A stretch of DNA of 64,000 nucleotides from Leifsonia sp. 466MF (GTDB lineage Bacteria > Actinomycetota > Actinomycetes > Actinomycetales > Microbacteriaceae): the NCBI RefSeq assembly GCF_900100265.1, contig NZ_LT629696.1, positions 3,224,001-3,288,000 of the forward strand. Reading direction: 5' to 3'. Made by a program: the position numbers and the translations under genes. Below the pieces are notes generated by a model. The model ran no database searches, had not been told where the DNA came from, and saw only the letters and a list, made by a program, of their open reading frames with translations. Of this stretch, positions 52,328 through 61,000 are shown piece by piece (positions within the stretch are counted from its first letter, which is position 1; every line of letters begins with the position of its first letter).

Positions 52328-52891
52328 ATGACCGCACCGGAACGCTCGCTGCGCGCCGACGCCCGGCGCAACCGTGAAGCCGTCCTCGACGCGGCCAGCG
52401 ACCTGTTCGCACGCCACGGCGACAACGTGCAGATGGATGAGATCGCCGCGCGGGCGGGGCTCGGCGTCGGGACGCTCTACCGGCATTTCGCCGACAAGCG
52501 GGCGCTGCGGGCCGCCATCATCGCGCGCCGGTTCGCGGCGGTCACCGAACTCGCCCGGGCGGCCGAACAGCTCGATGATCCGTGGGCGGCCTTCGAGACC
52601 CTCCTCGTCGGCTACCTCGAATCGGCGCAGCCCGACGCCGCGTTCCGCTTCGCCATCCTCAGCCCGGAGGAGCCGACCTGGGCCGACATCACCGCCGAGA
52701 AGCACGCGTTCTCGGAGATCGTCGACCGGGTCGTGCAGCGCGCCGTCGACGTCGGGCTGCTGCGCCCCGACTTCCGGCCCGACGACTTCATCCTGATCAC
52801 CCGCGGAGCCATGGCCAACATGTCCGGAAGCGGCGACTGGCGCCGCTACCTCGACCTCCAGCTCGACGGGATCCGCAGCACCGCCGGCTGA
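52328..52891 (+). CDS. TetR-family regulator
   Basis: 187 residues; helix-turn-helix at about 15-60 (VQMDEIAARAGLGVGTLYRH), SbtR-type C-terminal domain. A TACAGT sits eight bases before the ATG, so the transcript has little or no leader. Divergent from the NmrA-like/thioesterase pair, its likely targets, and convergent with another TetR. Confidence 0.92.
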   Translation: MTAPERSLRADARRNREAVLDAASDLFARHGDNVQMDEIAARAGLGVGTLYRHFADKRALRAAIIARRFAAVTELARAAEQLDDPWAAFETLLVGYLESAQPDAAFRFAILSPEEPTWADITAEKHAFSEIVDRVVQRAVDVGLLRPDFRPDDFILITRGAMANMSGSGDWRRYLDLQLDGIRSTAG

Positions 52892-52901
52892 GCGCCCGCG
52901 G

Positions 52902-53480
52902 TCAGCCGGCGGAGACGGCGCGGTCGGCCCGGAAGGCGTCGATGGCGAGACCCGCGAAGCGGCGTGCCGCCGCATCCCGCCGCGAGAGCGACACGGACCC
53001 TAGGCCGCGGCCGGCGAGCAGCATGAGCACCAGGTCGTCGACGACGAAGTCGGGGCGCAGTCGACCCTGCGCCTTCGCCCGCGTCGCGAGACCGTCCAGC
53101 ATCCCGAGCAACTCCCGGCGGTGCTGCGCGAAGGCTGCGGAGCTGTGCGCGATCGACAGGAAGGCGTCGACGAAACCCCGGTTCCGCACGTCGAGCGCGG
53201 TCAGGCGCTCGATGACCGACGTGAAGCCGTGCCATGGATCGGGATCGGCGCAGCCCTCCTCGACGACCGCGCGGCACGTCCGCATCTCGACCTGGAACGC
53301 CTCGTCGATGAGCGACTGCTTCGTGGGGAACCGGCGGTAGAGCGTCGCCGGGCCGACCTCGGCGTGGCGGGCGACCTCCCGCATCCCGACGTCGAGTCCG
53401 CGCTCCGAGAAGAGGGTGCGCGCCGCCGCCAGGATGCGGTCGCGGTTGTCCTGCGCATCCGAGCGGAGGATCTGAGTCAC
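52902..53480 (-). CDS. TetR-family regulator
   Basis: 192 residues from GTG at 53480 with GGGAGG upstream. Helix-turn-helix at about 15-60 (REVARHAEVGPATLYRRFPT). Divergent from the MDR oxidoreductase at 53565, with a perfect 20-base inverted repeat in the shared gap. Confidence 0.92.
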   Translation of the reverse strand: MTQILRSDAQDNRDRILAAARTLFSERGLDVGMREVARHAEVGPATLYRRFPTKQSLIDEAFQVEMRTCRAVVEEGCADPDPWHGFTSVIERLTALDVRNRGFVDAFLSIAHSSAAFAQHRRELLGMLDGLATRAKAQGRLRPDFVVDDLVLMLLAGRGLGSVSLSRRDAAARRFAGLAIDAFRADRAVSAG

Positions 53481-53509
53481 TCGTCCTCCCGACGGTCTCA
53501 CTTCGATCA

Positions 53510-53529
53510 AGTGGACGGGGGCGTCCACT
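53510..53529. promoter_or_regulatory. TetR operator AGTGGACG-GGGG-CGTCCACT
   Basis: Eight-base perfect arms with a four-base spacer, between the divergent TetR (53480) and MDR oxidoreductase (53565) starts. AGTGGACGnnnnCGTCCACT is a usual TetR operator form. Confidence 0.75.
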
Positions 53530-53564
53530 ACCGTGCGAGAGTACCGCAACGAGAAGGAGAAGAC

Positions 53565-54524
53565 GTGCGAGCGATTGCGATCCAGGAATACGGCGACCCG
53601 AGCGGGATGGCCGTCATCGACGCCCCCGAGCCGGAAGCCGGTGCCGGGCAGCTGCTGATCGAGACGGAGGCGATCGGCGTCGGGGGCGTCGACGCGGTGA
53701 TCCGGCGCGGGACGCTCGGTTCGAGCTACCCGCTGGGCATGATCCCGGGCAGTGAGGTCGCCGGGACGGTCGCCGGGGTCGGCGACGGCGTGGACCCCTC
53801 CTGGATCGGTCGGCGCGTCTGGGCGTTCACGGGTCGATCGGGCGGCTACAGCGAGCGCGCCGTCGCCTCAGTGGAGGACGTGACCCCGCTCCCCGACGAC
53901 CTGTCGGCGGTGGATGCGGTGACGATCGGCAGCGCGGCCCCCGTCGCGCGATTCGCGCTCGCCCGCGCCCCCTTCGCGCCCGGCGACTCGGTGCTCATCC
54001 GCGGTGGCAGCGGCAGCATCGGGATCGCCGCGGTGGAGCTGGCGGCGCGCGCAGGCGCTTCCGCGGTGGCCGTGACGACCTCGTCCGCCGAGCGGGGTCG
54101 TCGGCTTGCGGCGCTCGGGGCGACGGACGTGCTCGACCGGTCCGGCCACGGGCCCGACGGGGCTTCCCGCCCGTTCGATGTGATCGTGGACATCGTCGGA
54201 GGCGACGGGATGCCGGCGTTCATCGACCGGCTCGCCCCCAACGGCCGCCTCGTGCTCGTCGGTGCCGTCGCAGGCTTCCCGCCCGCCGACTTCGGGGCGC
54301 GCCTTCTCCAGGGCTTCCAGGCCTCGCGCTCCGTCGCCGCCTTCAGCCTCGACTCCATCCCTCCGCTCGCGCGCTCCGCCGCACGCGCCGAGCTGTTCGA
54401 GGCCGCCATCCGCGGCGAGCTGCACGCCGTCGTCCACGAGGTCATGCCGCTCGACCGCGCGGCGGACGCCCACCGCCTCATGGATGACGGCGCCGTCTTC
54501 GGCCGCATCGTCCTCACCCCCTGA
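53565..54524 (+). CDS. MDR-family quinone oxidoreductase
   Basis: 319 residues from GTG with AAGGAG six bases upstream. GroES-like N-terminal half (GMIPGSEVAGTVAGVGDG) and Rossmann half (SVLIRGGSGSIGIAAVELAA). No zinc ligands. Probably an NADPH-dependent reductase of quinones or enals induced through the divergent TetR. Second protein of this type in the window (see 41911), but not a close copy. Confidence 0.92.
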   Translation: MRAIAIQEYGDPSGMAVIDAPEPEAGAGQLLIETEAIGVGGVDAVIRRGTLGSSYPLGMIPGSEVAGTVAGVGDGVDPSWIGRRVWAFTGRSGGYSERAVASVEDVTPLPDDLSAVDAVTIGSAAPVARFALARAPFAPGDSVLIRGGSGSIGIAAVELAARAGASAVAVTTSSAERGRRLAALGATDVLDRSGHGPDGASRPFDVIVDIVGGDGMPAFIDRLAPNGRLVLVGAVAGFPPADFGARLLQGFQASRSVAAFSLDSIPPLARSAARAELFEAAIRGELHAVVHEVMPLDRAADAHRLMDDGAVFGRIVLTP

Positions 54525-54543
54525 CCCCTCGCCGTCGCCCCCT

Positions 54544-54623
54544 CCGCCCACCGTCGAGTCCGCACAGACTTACCGCTTTTCGCACCCTCAGCGTGCAAAG
54601 ATCGCGGACTCGACGGTGGGCGG
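54544..54623. repeat. Long cruciform: 20-bp arms with nested hairpin
   Basis: Arms 54544-54563 and 54604-54623 are exact inverted copies; the 40-base loop holds a second imperfect stem (CTTTTCGCAC with GTGCAAAG). It follows the oxidoreductase stop by 20 bases and may act as a terminator. Its design parallels the other long palindromes at 15.4 and 32 kb. Confidence 0.8.
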
Positions 54624-54660
54624 TTGGGAGGAGGGCGGTTGGGAGGAGGGCGGTGGGCGG
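54621..54660. repeat. 15-bp tandem repeat, two and a partial copy
   Basis: CGGTTGGGAGGAGGG occurs at 54621-54635 and 54636-54650, then a partial CGGTGGGCGG. It begins inside the right arm of the cruciform and runs to just before the DUF2277 gene. Confidence 0.8.
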
Positions 54661-54674
54661 TATATCGTCGCGGC

Positions 54675-54971
54675 ATGTGCCGGAACATCCGTTGCCTTCA
54701 CAACTTCGAACCGCCCACAACCGACGATGAGGTGCGGGAGGCCGCACTCCAGTTCGTGCGCAAAGTCAGCGGCTCGACGCATCCCTCCCGGGCCAACACC
54801 GCGGCGTTCGAGCAGGCCATCGACGAGATCGCCGAGGCGACCAGACGGATGCTCGACCAGCTGGTGACGAACGCCCCGCCGAAGAGCCGCGAGCTCGAGG
54901 CCGCGAAGGGCCGACAACGCCACGAGAAGCGCATGGAGCGCGAGGTGAGGATCCGGACGGCGTCGGCATGA
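54675..54971 (+). CDS. DUF2277 family protein
   Basis: 98 residues opening MCRNIRCLHNFEPPTTDDEV, with ALQFVRKVSG and APPKSRELEAAKGR: all hallmarks of DUF2277. A small soluble protein conserved in actinobacteria and others, with no established role. No ribosome site; TATATC lies eight bases before the ATG, so a leaderless start is likely. Confidence 0.88.
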   Translation: MCRNIRCLHNFEPPTTDDEVREAALQFVRKVSGSTHPSRANTAAFEQAIDEIAEATRRMLDQLVTNAPPKSRELEAAKGRQRHEKRMEREVRIRTASA

Positions 54972-55023
54972 GCGCATCGGACGTGAGAGCAACGACGCAC
55001 AGCGCGGCTGCGGAGGAGGAGCG

Positions 55024-56114
55024 ATGAAGCGTCACGAACTCATCCCGGTGCCGGAGGAGGCGATCGCCGACCTCCGTTCGCGCCTCGAGCGGTTCCGGAG
55101 GGTGCCGCTGCCACAGCGCGACGGACTCGGCGGCGTCGACCCCGAGGTGCTGTCCGACCTGCTGCGGCACTGGGCGGACGACTACGACTGGCGCGAGCAC
55201 GAGCGCCGCATCGCGTCCTGGCCGTGGGTGCAGACCGAACACACCGCGGTGCCCATCCGCGCGATCGTCCGGCCCGCCGACCGCGAGGATGCGCCGGTCG
55301 TCCTCCTCCTGCACGGCTGGCGGACTCGGTGCTCCGTTTCGAGCGCATCCTGCCCCTGCTCGGTGACGTGACGCTCGTGCTCCCCGCTCTGCCCGGGTAT
55401 CCGTTCGCCGCACCGGTGGAGGGCGGCGGGATGTCGTCGGTTGAGATGGCGGACGCCGTCGCCGACGCCATGGCCGAGTTCGGGTTCGACCTATATGTGA
55501 TCTCGGCGGGCGACGTGGGATGCGATGTCGGGGAGGCCATCGCCGGCCGCCACGGCTCCCACGTCAGCGCCCTGCATCTGACCGACCTCTCGCAGTACCA
55601 CTTCCTCGTCGGGCTCCCCGACGACCTCGACGAGACGGAGCGCGCCTACGTGGAGCGCGGCCGCGACTGGCAGCAGCGCGAGGGCGGGTACATGCACGAG
55701 CAGTCCACCCGCCCGCGCACGCTCGCGGTGGGGCTCGGCGACTCCCCCGCGGGGATGGCCGCGTGGATTCTGGAGAAACTCATCGACTGGACGGACTCCG
55801 GCGGCGACCTCCGCCGGGCGTTCACGCCCGATGAGGCCCTGACCTGGATCTCGGCGTACTGGTACACCGGCGCGATCGGTACGTCTTTCACTCCGTACGC
55901 GGCTGCGGCACCGAAGGACTGGCCAAGGATCGAGATCCCGACGGTCATGACGGTGTTCCCGCGCGACCTCGTCAACGCGCCGCGGCAGTTCGTCGAGCGG
56001 TTCTTCTCCGTCGTCGACTGGCTGGAGTTCCCGCACGGCGGTCACTTCGCCGCCTGGGAGCAGCCGACCGACTACGTCGAGGGTGTCCGGCGGGCGCTGG
56101 GCGCCGTCCGCTGA
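55024..56114 (+). pseudogene. Epoxide hydrolase (EHN family), frameshifted
   Basis: The N-terminal EHN domain reads correctly from ATG 55024 to HGW (55320). After that the frame shifts back by one: the expected WPDSVLRFERIL is found only by supplying one base after TGG at 55318-55320. The second part (SAGDVGCDVGEAIAGRHG with the nucleophile Asp, to HGGHFAAWEQPTDYVEG with the His) runs open to 56114. About 364 residues if restored. Either a sequencing error or a recent pseudogene; no other damage is visible. Confidence 0.8.
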
Positions 56115-56136
56115 TCCGCCGTCCGCTGATCCGCCG

Positions 56137-57003
56137 TCAGGCGCGCTCCACCGGCAGCCACAACTCGCAGGTCGCCCTGGTGAAGTCCGCCGATCGGTCG
56201 AGGACCGCGACGATCGACGGGCCCGGCCGCAGACGCCACGGGTTGGAGGGGAACCACTCGCTCGCCGTCGCGGCCCACGCCGACTGGAGCGCCGCGGGGT
56301 AGTCCCCCTCGATGCGGAACACCGCCCAGGTCCCGGCCGGGACCTCGATGGCGTCCAGGTCGTCCGGTGTCGGCGAGTCCACCGTTCGCGCGACACCGTG
56401 GAGATAGGTGAGCTCGGTCCCCTCGGTGTAGTCGGGGTCGACGTCGGCGCTGACCTGGAGCAGGCCTGCGGGCTCGGTGTCGCTGAGGCCCCTGAGGCGA
56501 GCATGCTCGTCCGGCTCGATGGATGCGACGAGGGCCTGGATGTGCGGGTTGACGCCTTCGTGGATGAGCGGCACGCGGGCTGCGTGGCCCACGAGCCGGA
56601 AGGCCGGTCGGTCGGTGATACGGGTGTCCATCGGGGTGTTCCCTTCTACGGTCAGGCGGAACCTGAGCTGCGGTTGCGTGCGAAGGGGGCCGCCATCCCG
56701 TCTCACGGTGATGGGACTCGCGCCGTGCACCGACCGGAACGCCCGGTTGAACGCCTCCGTCGAGCCGTAGCCGTGACGAACGGCAACGTCGAGCAGGTCG
56801 TCATCTCCGAGCAGGTCGGCGACGGCGACGGTCATGCGACGACGGCGCACATACTCTGACAGGGGCATCCCGGCCAGCGACGAGAACATGCGACGGACGT
56901 GGTACTCCGTGGTGCCGAGTTCGCGGGCAACCCCGGCGAGGTCGAGGTCGTCGGCGAGGTGGTCTTCGATCACCTCGACCACCCGGTTGAGAATCGCGAT
57001 CAC
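56137..57003 (-). CDS. AraC-family regulator with GyrI-like effector domain
   Basis: 288 residues. Two AraC helix-turn-helix motifs lie at the N-terminus (LAGVARELGTTEYHVRRMFS and LLDVAVRHGYGSTEAFNRAF), as in Rob/TetD-type proteins, followed by a GyrI-like small-molecule-binding domain (125-288). Such regulators bind cationic or hydrophobic compounds. It is divergent from a lipoprotein gene. A short direct repeat CCGTCCGCTGATCCG overlaps the end of the neighbouring epoxide hydrolase. Confidence 0.9.
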   Translation of the reverse strand: MIAILNRVVEVIEDHLADDLDLAGVARELGTTEYHVRRMFSSLAGMPLSEYVRRRRMTVAVADLLGDDDLLDVAVRHGYGSTEAFNRAFRSVHGASPITVRRDGGPLRTQPQLRFRLTVEGNTPMDTRITDRPAFRLVGHAARVPLIHEGVNPHIQALVASIEPDEHARLRGLSDTEPAGLLQVSADVDPDYTEGTELTYLHGVARTVDSPTPDDLDAIEVPAGTWAVFRIEGDYPAALQSAWAATASEWFPSNPWRLRPGPSIVAVLDRSADFTRATCELWLPVERA

Positions 57004-57162
57004 GGTCCCTCCTTCGCCTTTCAGCCTGGTCGGCCACGGGCCGCCGCACCCGACTATCGCGGTCCGAAACGATCGGCGCCGGGTCGGCCTGGTGTACCCG
57101 CTCGGCCGAGCTCATCCCGGAGGCTGACGCCCGCAACGGGCCACCGCATTAGCCTCGAGCCT

Positions 57163-57909
57163 ATGCTTCGCCGCGCCGCCACCATCCTGGCCATCGTCTG
57201 CGCTGCCGCCCTCATGTCCGGGTGCTCGATGATCGAGGGGCTGGCGCGGGATGCGACCGGCCGGGATTCCGCCGCGCCTGCGGAGGCCTGCCTTCCCCGC
57301 GGCGCCGAGCCGGATCCATCCCCGACGCCGGCCCCGACGCTCGATCCGCATGTCGCCGGAGAGGTCCGGGAGGCCGTCGCCGCCGTCCGAAAGCTCGCGG
57401 GCGTCGACACGGTGAGCGAGCGCACATCGAACTCACGAACCGCCTCGGACGATCGGAACCGACCGGACTGCCGGATCGTCTCCAATCACTTCTCCAGCCA
57501 GGTCGACGTCGTGATGGAGGCGGAGGCGACACCCGCACAGGCGGCGGCAGTTCCGACGACGATGGCGCAGCACCTCGCGTGGACGGGTGTGAGCCTCTCC
57601 TTGACGGTGCCGGCCGGGCCCGGGCACATCGAGACGACGGTCCATTACAGCCGGACCTTCGACCAGGCCATCCCGATCGAGACCTCCACGGACGTCTCCG
57701 AGGGCCTCGCGCGTCTGGCGGCGACGCCGCATGTCACCTCGCTGGAGGCGTCCATCCCGTACACCATGCGCGTCGAGTACGGCTCGCTGACGGTGCTCGT
57801 CGACGGCGCGGACCCGGCGACGCTGGATGCGGTCCGCGCGGTCATCGACACCACGGTGTTCGCCGACACCACCCTGCACGGTTCGTTCAGCAACGGCGCC
57901 AAACCCTGA
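57163..57909 (+). CDS. Predicted lipoprotein of unknown function
   Basis: 248 residues. Signal peptide with lipobox ALMSGC (Cys21) and a Pro-rich stretch (PDPSPTPAPTLDP). The rest is a mixed alpha/beta extracellular domain not recognised. TAGCCT lies seven bases before the ATG and no ribosome site is seen, so it is probably leaderless. Independent of the ArsR block that follows. Confidence 0.8.
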   Translation: MLRRAATILAIVCAAALMSGCSMIEGLARDATGRDSAAPAEACLPRGAEPDPSPTPAPTLDPHVAGEVREAVAAVRKLAGVDTVSERTSNSRTASDDRNRPDCRIVSNHFSSQVDVVMEAEATPAQAAAVPTTMAQHLAWTGVSLSLTVPAGPGHIETTVHYSRTFDQAIPIETSTDVSEGLARLAATPHVTSLEASIPYTMRVEYGSLTVLVDGADPATLDAVRAVIDTTVFADTTLHGSFSNGAKP

Positions 57910-57916
57910 CCACGGG

Positions 57917-57962
57917 TTGACGAACGAGGTCGTCGGGGCCACACTTAGGCATGTGCCTAAGT
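57917..57962 (+). promoter_or_regulatory. Promoter and ArsR operator over the ArsR start codon
   Basis: TTGACG (57917-57922) and CACACT (57940-57945), 17 apart, precede ACTTAGGCATGTGCCTAAGT (57943-57962), a perfect 20-base palindrome that contains the GTG start at 57953 and the next two codons. It is a self-regulating layout. Confidence 0.7.
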
Positions 57963-58300
57963 ATTACGACGAGCTCGACGCCGTGCTCCGCGCCCTCGCG
58001 GACCCCACGCGGCGAGCCGTCGTGGAGCGGCTGGCAGCGTCACCGGCGGTGGTGAGCGAGCTCGCGGAACCGTTCCCGATGGCGCTGCCGTCGTTCATGC
58101 AGCACCTGAGCGTGCTCGAGAACGCCGGAGTGATCACCTCCGAGAAGCACGGGCGCGTCCGAACTGTGAGCCTGCGGCCGGGCGCCCTCGACATCCTGCA
58201 CCTCTGGCTCGGCGAGCAACGCACGCCCGCCGAGCACCAGGCCGACCGCCTCGGCATCCACCTCGCCCGCGCCTCGGCGCCGACCCCGAAGGACACCTGA
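57953..58300 (+). CDS. ArsR-family regulator
   Basis: 115 residues from GTG. Winged helix: LRALADPTRRAVVERLAASP, then PSFMQHLSVLENAGVITSEK. No metal-binding cysteines, so it belongs to the metal-independent type often found before SRPBCC (AHSA1) genes. It heads a three-gene operon: the reductase-like gene starts two bases after its stop. Confidence 0.92.
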   Translation: MPKYYDELDAVLRALADPTRRAVVERLAASPAVVSELAEPFPMALPSFMQHLSVLENAGVITSEKHGRVRTVSLRPGALDILHLWLGEQRTPAEHQADRLGIHLARASAPTPKDT

Positions 58301-58301
58301 C

Positions 58302-58946
58302 ATGACCCGCGTCCGCATGAACCTCTTCGCCTCGCTCGACGGCTACACGCCGTCCGATGTGTCGCCCGACAACCCGATGGGCGAGGACTGGGGCCGCCTC
58401 ACGGCCGCTTGGGCATCGACCCGGACGTTCCGCGAGCGCATCTTCGGCGACACGAGCGGGGCCGGCACGACCGGCGTCGACGACCGGGTCGGCCGCGAGT
58501 TCTTCGCAGGCGTCGGCGCCGAGATCCTGGGCGCCGGGATGTTCGGCCTCCACTCGTTCCCCGACGACCCGGAGTGGAAAGGATGGTGGGGAGACACCCC
58601 GCCCTTCGGAACCCCGGTCTTCGTGCTCACGAGCACCGCTCCCCGCCCCGCGATCGAGATGGACGGCGGCACGACCTTCCACTTCCGCAACGCCTCCCCG
58701 GAGGACGTGCTCGCCGAGGCGACCGAGGCCGCTGGCGGCCAGGACGTCCGGGTGGGCGGCGGGTACCGCACGGCCCGCGCCTTCCTGCAGGCCGGACTGG
58801 TGGACGACCTCCACCTCATGATCACGCCGATCTTCCTGGGCCGCGGCAATCGGCTCTTCGACGACCTGACCGGCATGGACTCGACGCACACGGTGACCAC
58901 CGAGGTCGCCGAGAGCGGCACCATCCACGTCAGCCTGACCCGCTAG
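58302..58946 (+). CDS. Dihydrofolate reductase-like (RibD C-terminal) protein
   Basis: 214 residues: MTRVRMNLFASLDGYTP opening, DDRVGREFFAGVGAEILGAG, then VGGGYRTARAFLQAGLVDDL and HLMITPIFLGRGNRLF. This is the RibD_C reductase fold that binds NADPH. Members beside ArsR/AHSA1 genes are common, but their substrates are unknown. Confidence 0.9.
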   Translation: MTRVRMNLFASLDGYTPSDVSPDNPMGEDWGRLTAAWASTRTFRERIFGDTSGAGTTGVDDRVGREFFAGVGAEILGAGMFGLHSFPDDPEWKGWWGDTPPFGTPVFVLTSTAPRPAIEMDGGTTFHFRNASPEDVLAEATEAAGGQDVRVGGGYRTARAFLQAGLVDDLHLMITPIFLGRGNRLFDDLTGMDSTHTVTTEVAESGTIHVSLTR

Positions 58947-58955
58947 GACGCAGCC

Positions 58956-59429
58956 ATGACGATCGAACGCCGCCTCGCCCGCGCCGGATTCACCCTCACC
59001 CGCGACTACCCGGCCCCGCCCGAGCGCGTCTGGGACGCCTTCTCCGACGAGCAGCAGAAGCTCAGCTGGTGGGGAGCCGGCGACGCCATGGAGCCGCGCG
59101 AGTGGTCGTTCGACTTCCGCGTCGGCGGACGGGACGTCGCCGAGGGGAAGTTCCACCACGGCCCGGTCTCTCGGTACGAAGCGACCTATACCGACATCGT
59201 CGAGCACGTCCGCATCGTCACCACCTACGACATGTGGATCGACGGAGACCACATGTCGACGTCCGTCGCGTCGCTGGAGTTCGACCCGACCGAGCAGGGC
59301 ACCCGCTTCACGCACGTGGAGCACGGCGTCTTCTTCGACCGGTTCTGGGCCGACGGCCCCGGACGCGAGAGCGGCACCCGGGGCCTGCTCGATGCCCTGG
59401 GCGCCTATCTCGAACGCTCCGCCGGTTAG
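58956..59429 (+). CDS. SRPBCC / AHSA1-like protein
   Basis: 157 residues. TRDYPAPPERVWDAFSDEQQ followed by LSWWGAGDAMEPREW is the AHSA1-type START-fold opening, with a hydrophobic pocket for an unknown ligand. Last gene of the ArsR operon. Its stop overlaps the convergent MFS gene by four bases. Confidence 0.9.
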   Translation: MTIERRLARAGFTLTRDYPAPPERVWDAFSDEQQKLSWWGAGDAMEPREWSFDFRVGGRDVAEGKFHHGPVSRYEATYTDIVEHVRIVTTYDMWIDGDHMSTSVASLEFDPTEQGTRFTHVEHGVFFDRFWADGPGRESGTRGLLDALGAYLERSAG

Positions 59430-60922
59430 GCCTCGGCGACCTCCAGCTCCGGCATCGCGTCTGCGGTCGCGGCGGGCTTCCGGACGAAGAGCGCCAGCAC
59501 GACCACCCCGAGCGACAGGACGCCGCCAGCGAGGAACGCGAGGTGCGAGCCGTGCGCGGCGGCGGCCGCCGTCGGCAGGTCCGGGTCGGCGCCTCCGGTC
59601 GAGGCCACGCCCGTCGCATACAGGGCGACGAAGATGGCCGTTCCTGCGGCGCCCGCGACCTGCTGCAGAGTGGCGATGGTGGCGCTGCCGTGCGAGTACA
59701 GCCGCGGCGGGAGCGAGCCCAGCGACGAGCTGAACGCCGGCGTGAAGAGGAACGCCAGAGACAGCATCAGGACGATGTGCGCCCCGAGCAGCACGACCCA
59801 CGACGACCCTTCGCCGAGCCCGAGCGCCAGCGTCCAGAGGGCGACGGCGAGACCGATCGACCCGGGGATCACGAGCGGCCGCGGCCCGAACCGGTCGTAC
59901 AGCCGGCCGACCGTCGGACCGGCCAGCCCCATCAGCAGGCCGCCGGGGAGCAGGATCGCGCCGACCCAGAGCGGCTCGAGACCCAGGGTGTAGCGGGCGA
60001 ACTGCGGCAGCACGATGAAGGCGCCGAAGAGGGACACCATGGCGGCGGTCATCATCGAGACCGAGACCGCGAAGTCGCGGGAGAGGAACGTGCGCAGGTC
60101 GAGCAGCGCCGAGTCCGTGCGCTGCAGCACCAGCTGCCGCCACACGAAGAACGCCAGCGTGATCAGGCCGACGACGATGGGGATCCACGGCTGGACCGCC
60201 GCCGAGCCGACCGCCGCGGCGCCGATCTGGCTGAGGCCGAACACGAGGGCCGAGAAGGCGAGCGCCGAGAGGATCACCGACGGCGTGTCCAGGCGCACCT
60301 TCCGCGTCTCCGACACGTTCGGCACCCGGCGCACGCCGATGGCGAGCATGACGAGTCCGATCGGCAGCATCACCCAGAACAGCCCCTGCCACGGGAGCAC
60401 CTGGATCAGCGCCCCGGAGACGATCGGACCGATCGCGGGAGCGACAGACATCACGATCGAGACGCGCCCCATGACGCGGCCGCGCTGCTCCTCCGCGACG
60501 ATCGTCATCACCGTCGTCATCATGAGCGGCATCATGATCGCGGTGCCGACCGCCTGGACGACCCGGCCGACCACCAGCGTCTCGAACACCGGCGACAGGG
60601 CCGCGATGAGGGTGCCGATCACGAAGCTCGACATCGCGACGATGAAGACGGGCCGCGTGTTGAGCCGCTGCATCAGCCAGCCCGTCACGGGGATGACCAC
60701 GGCCATCGTGAGCGCGAACGCCGTCGTGAGCCACTGCCCCTGGGTGGCGTCGATGTGGAGGGACTCCTGGATGCGCGGGAGCGCGACACCCATCATCGTC
60801 TCGTTGAGGAAGACGACGAAGACGGCGGCGAGGAGCAGGGCGAGCGCGGTGCGGTTGCGTGCTGCGGTGGCGACCGGGGTCGGCTCGCTGGCGAGCTCTG
60901 CGCGGTCGATGGTGTCGGTCAT
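59426..60922 (-). CDS. MFS drug efflux transporter, DHA2 (14-TM) family
   Basis: 498 residues from ATG at 60922 with AAGGAG upstream. Fourteen membrane segments; motif A-like GWLMQRLNTRPVFIVAM and motif C-like VAPAIGPIVSGALIQ are typical of proton-driven drug exporters of the EmrB/QacA type. It is divergent from an HxlR-type regulator that may control it. Confidence 0.92.
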   Translation of the reverse strand: MTDTIDRAELASEPTPVATAARNRTALALLLAAVFVVFLNETMMGVALPRIQESLHIDATQGQWLTTAFALTMAVVIPVTGWLMQRLNTRPVFIVAMSSFVIGTLIAALSPVFETLVVGRVVQAVGTAIMMPLMMTTVMTIVAEEQRGRVMGRVSIVMSVAPAIGPIVSGALIQVLPWQGLFWVMLPIGLVMLAIGVRRVPNVSETRKVRLDTPSVILSALAFSALVFGLSQIGAAAVGSAAVQPWIPIVVGLITLAFFVWRQLVLQRTDSALLDLRTFLSRDFAVSVSMMTAAMVSLFGAFIVLPQFARYTLGLEPLWVGAILLPGGLLMGLAGPTVGRLYDRFGPRPLVIPGSIGLAVALWTLALGLGEGSSWVVLLGAHIVLMLSLAFLFTPAFSSSLGSLPPRLYSHGSATIATLQQVAGAAGTAIFVALYATGVASTGGADPDLPTAAAAAHGSHLAFLAGGVLSLGVVVLALFVRKPAATADAMPELEVAEA

Positions 60923-60944
60923 GGCGTTCTCCTTCATCGGATGT

Positions 60945-60993
60945 ACTTCAAAAAATAAAGCACACTGCAAATAATGAAGTCAAGTGCTACAGT
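60945..60993. promoter_or_regulatory. AT-rich divergent promoter/operator of the MFS and HxlR genes
   Basis: Minus-strand promoter: TTGACT (60983-60978), 18 bases, TTTATT (60959-60954). Plus strand: TACAGT (60988-60993) seven bases before the ATG at 61001. ACTTCA (60945-60950) and TGAAGT (60975-60980) are inverted and may be part of the operator. AT content is strikingly above the surroundings. Confidence 0.6.
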
Positions 60994-61000
60994 GAGATTC

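Noticed and set aside
54588..54992. Minus-strand open frames opposite DUF2277
   Set aside because: The plus-strand product matches DUF2277 from its first residue; the opposite frames run through the tandem repeat and have no family.
56097..56135. Direct repeat CCGTCCGCTGATCCG as an attachment site
   Set aside because: Only a short duplication at a gene end, with no integrase or mobile cargo nearby.
58409..60958. 849-codon plus-strand frame over the reductase-like, SRPBCC and MFS genes
   Set aside because: Composition is extreme (Arg/His/Asp/Gly repeats) and it crosses three recognised genes on both strands.
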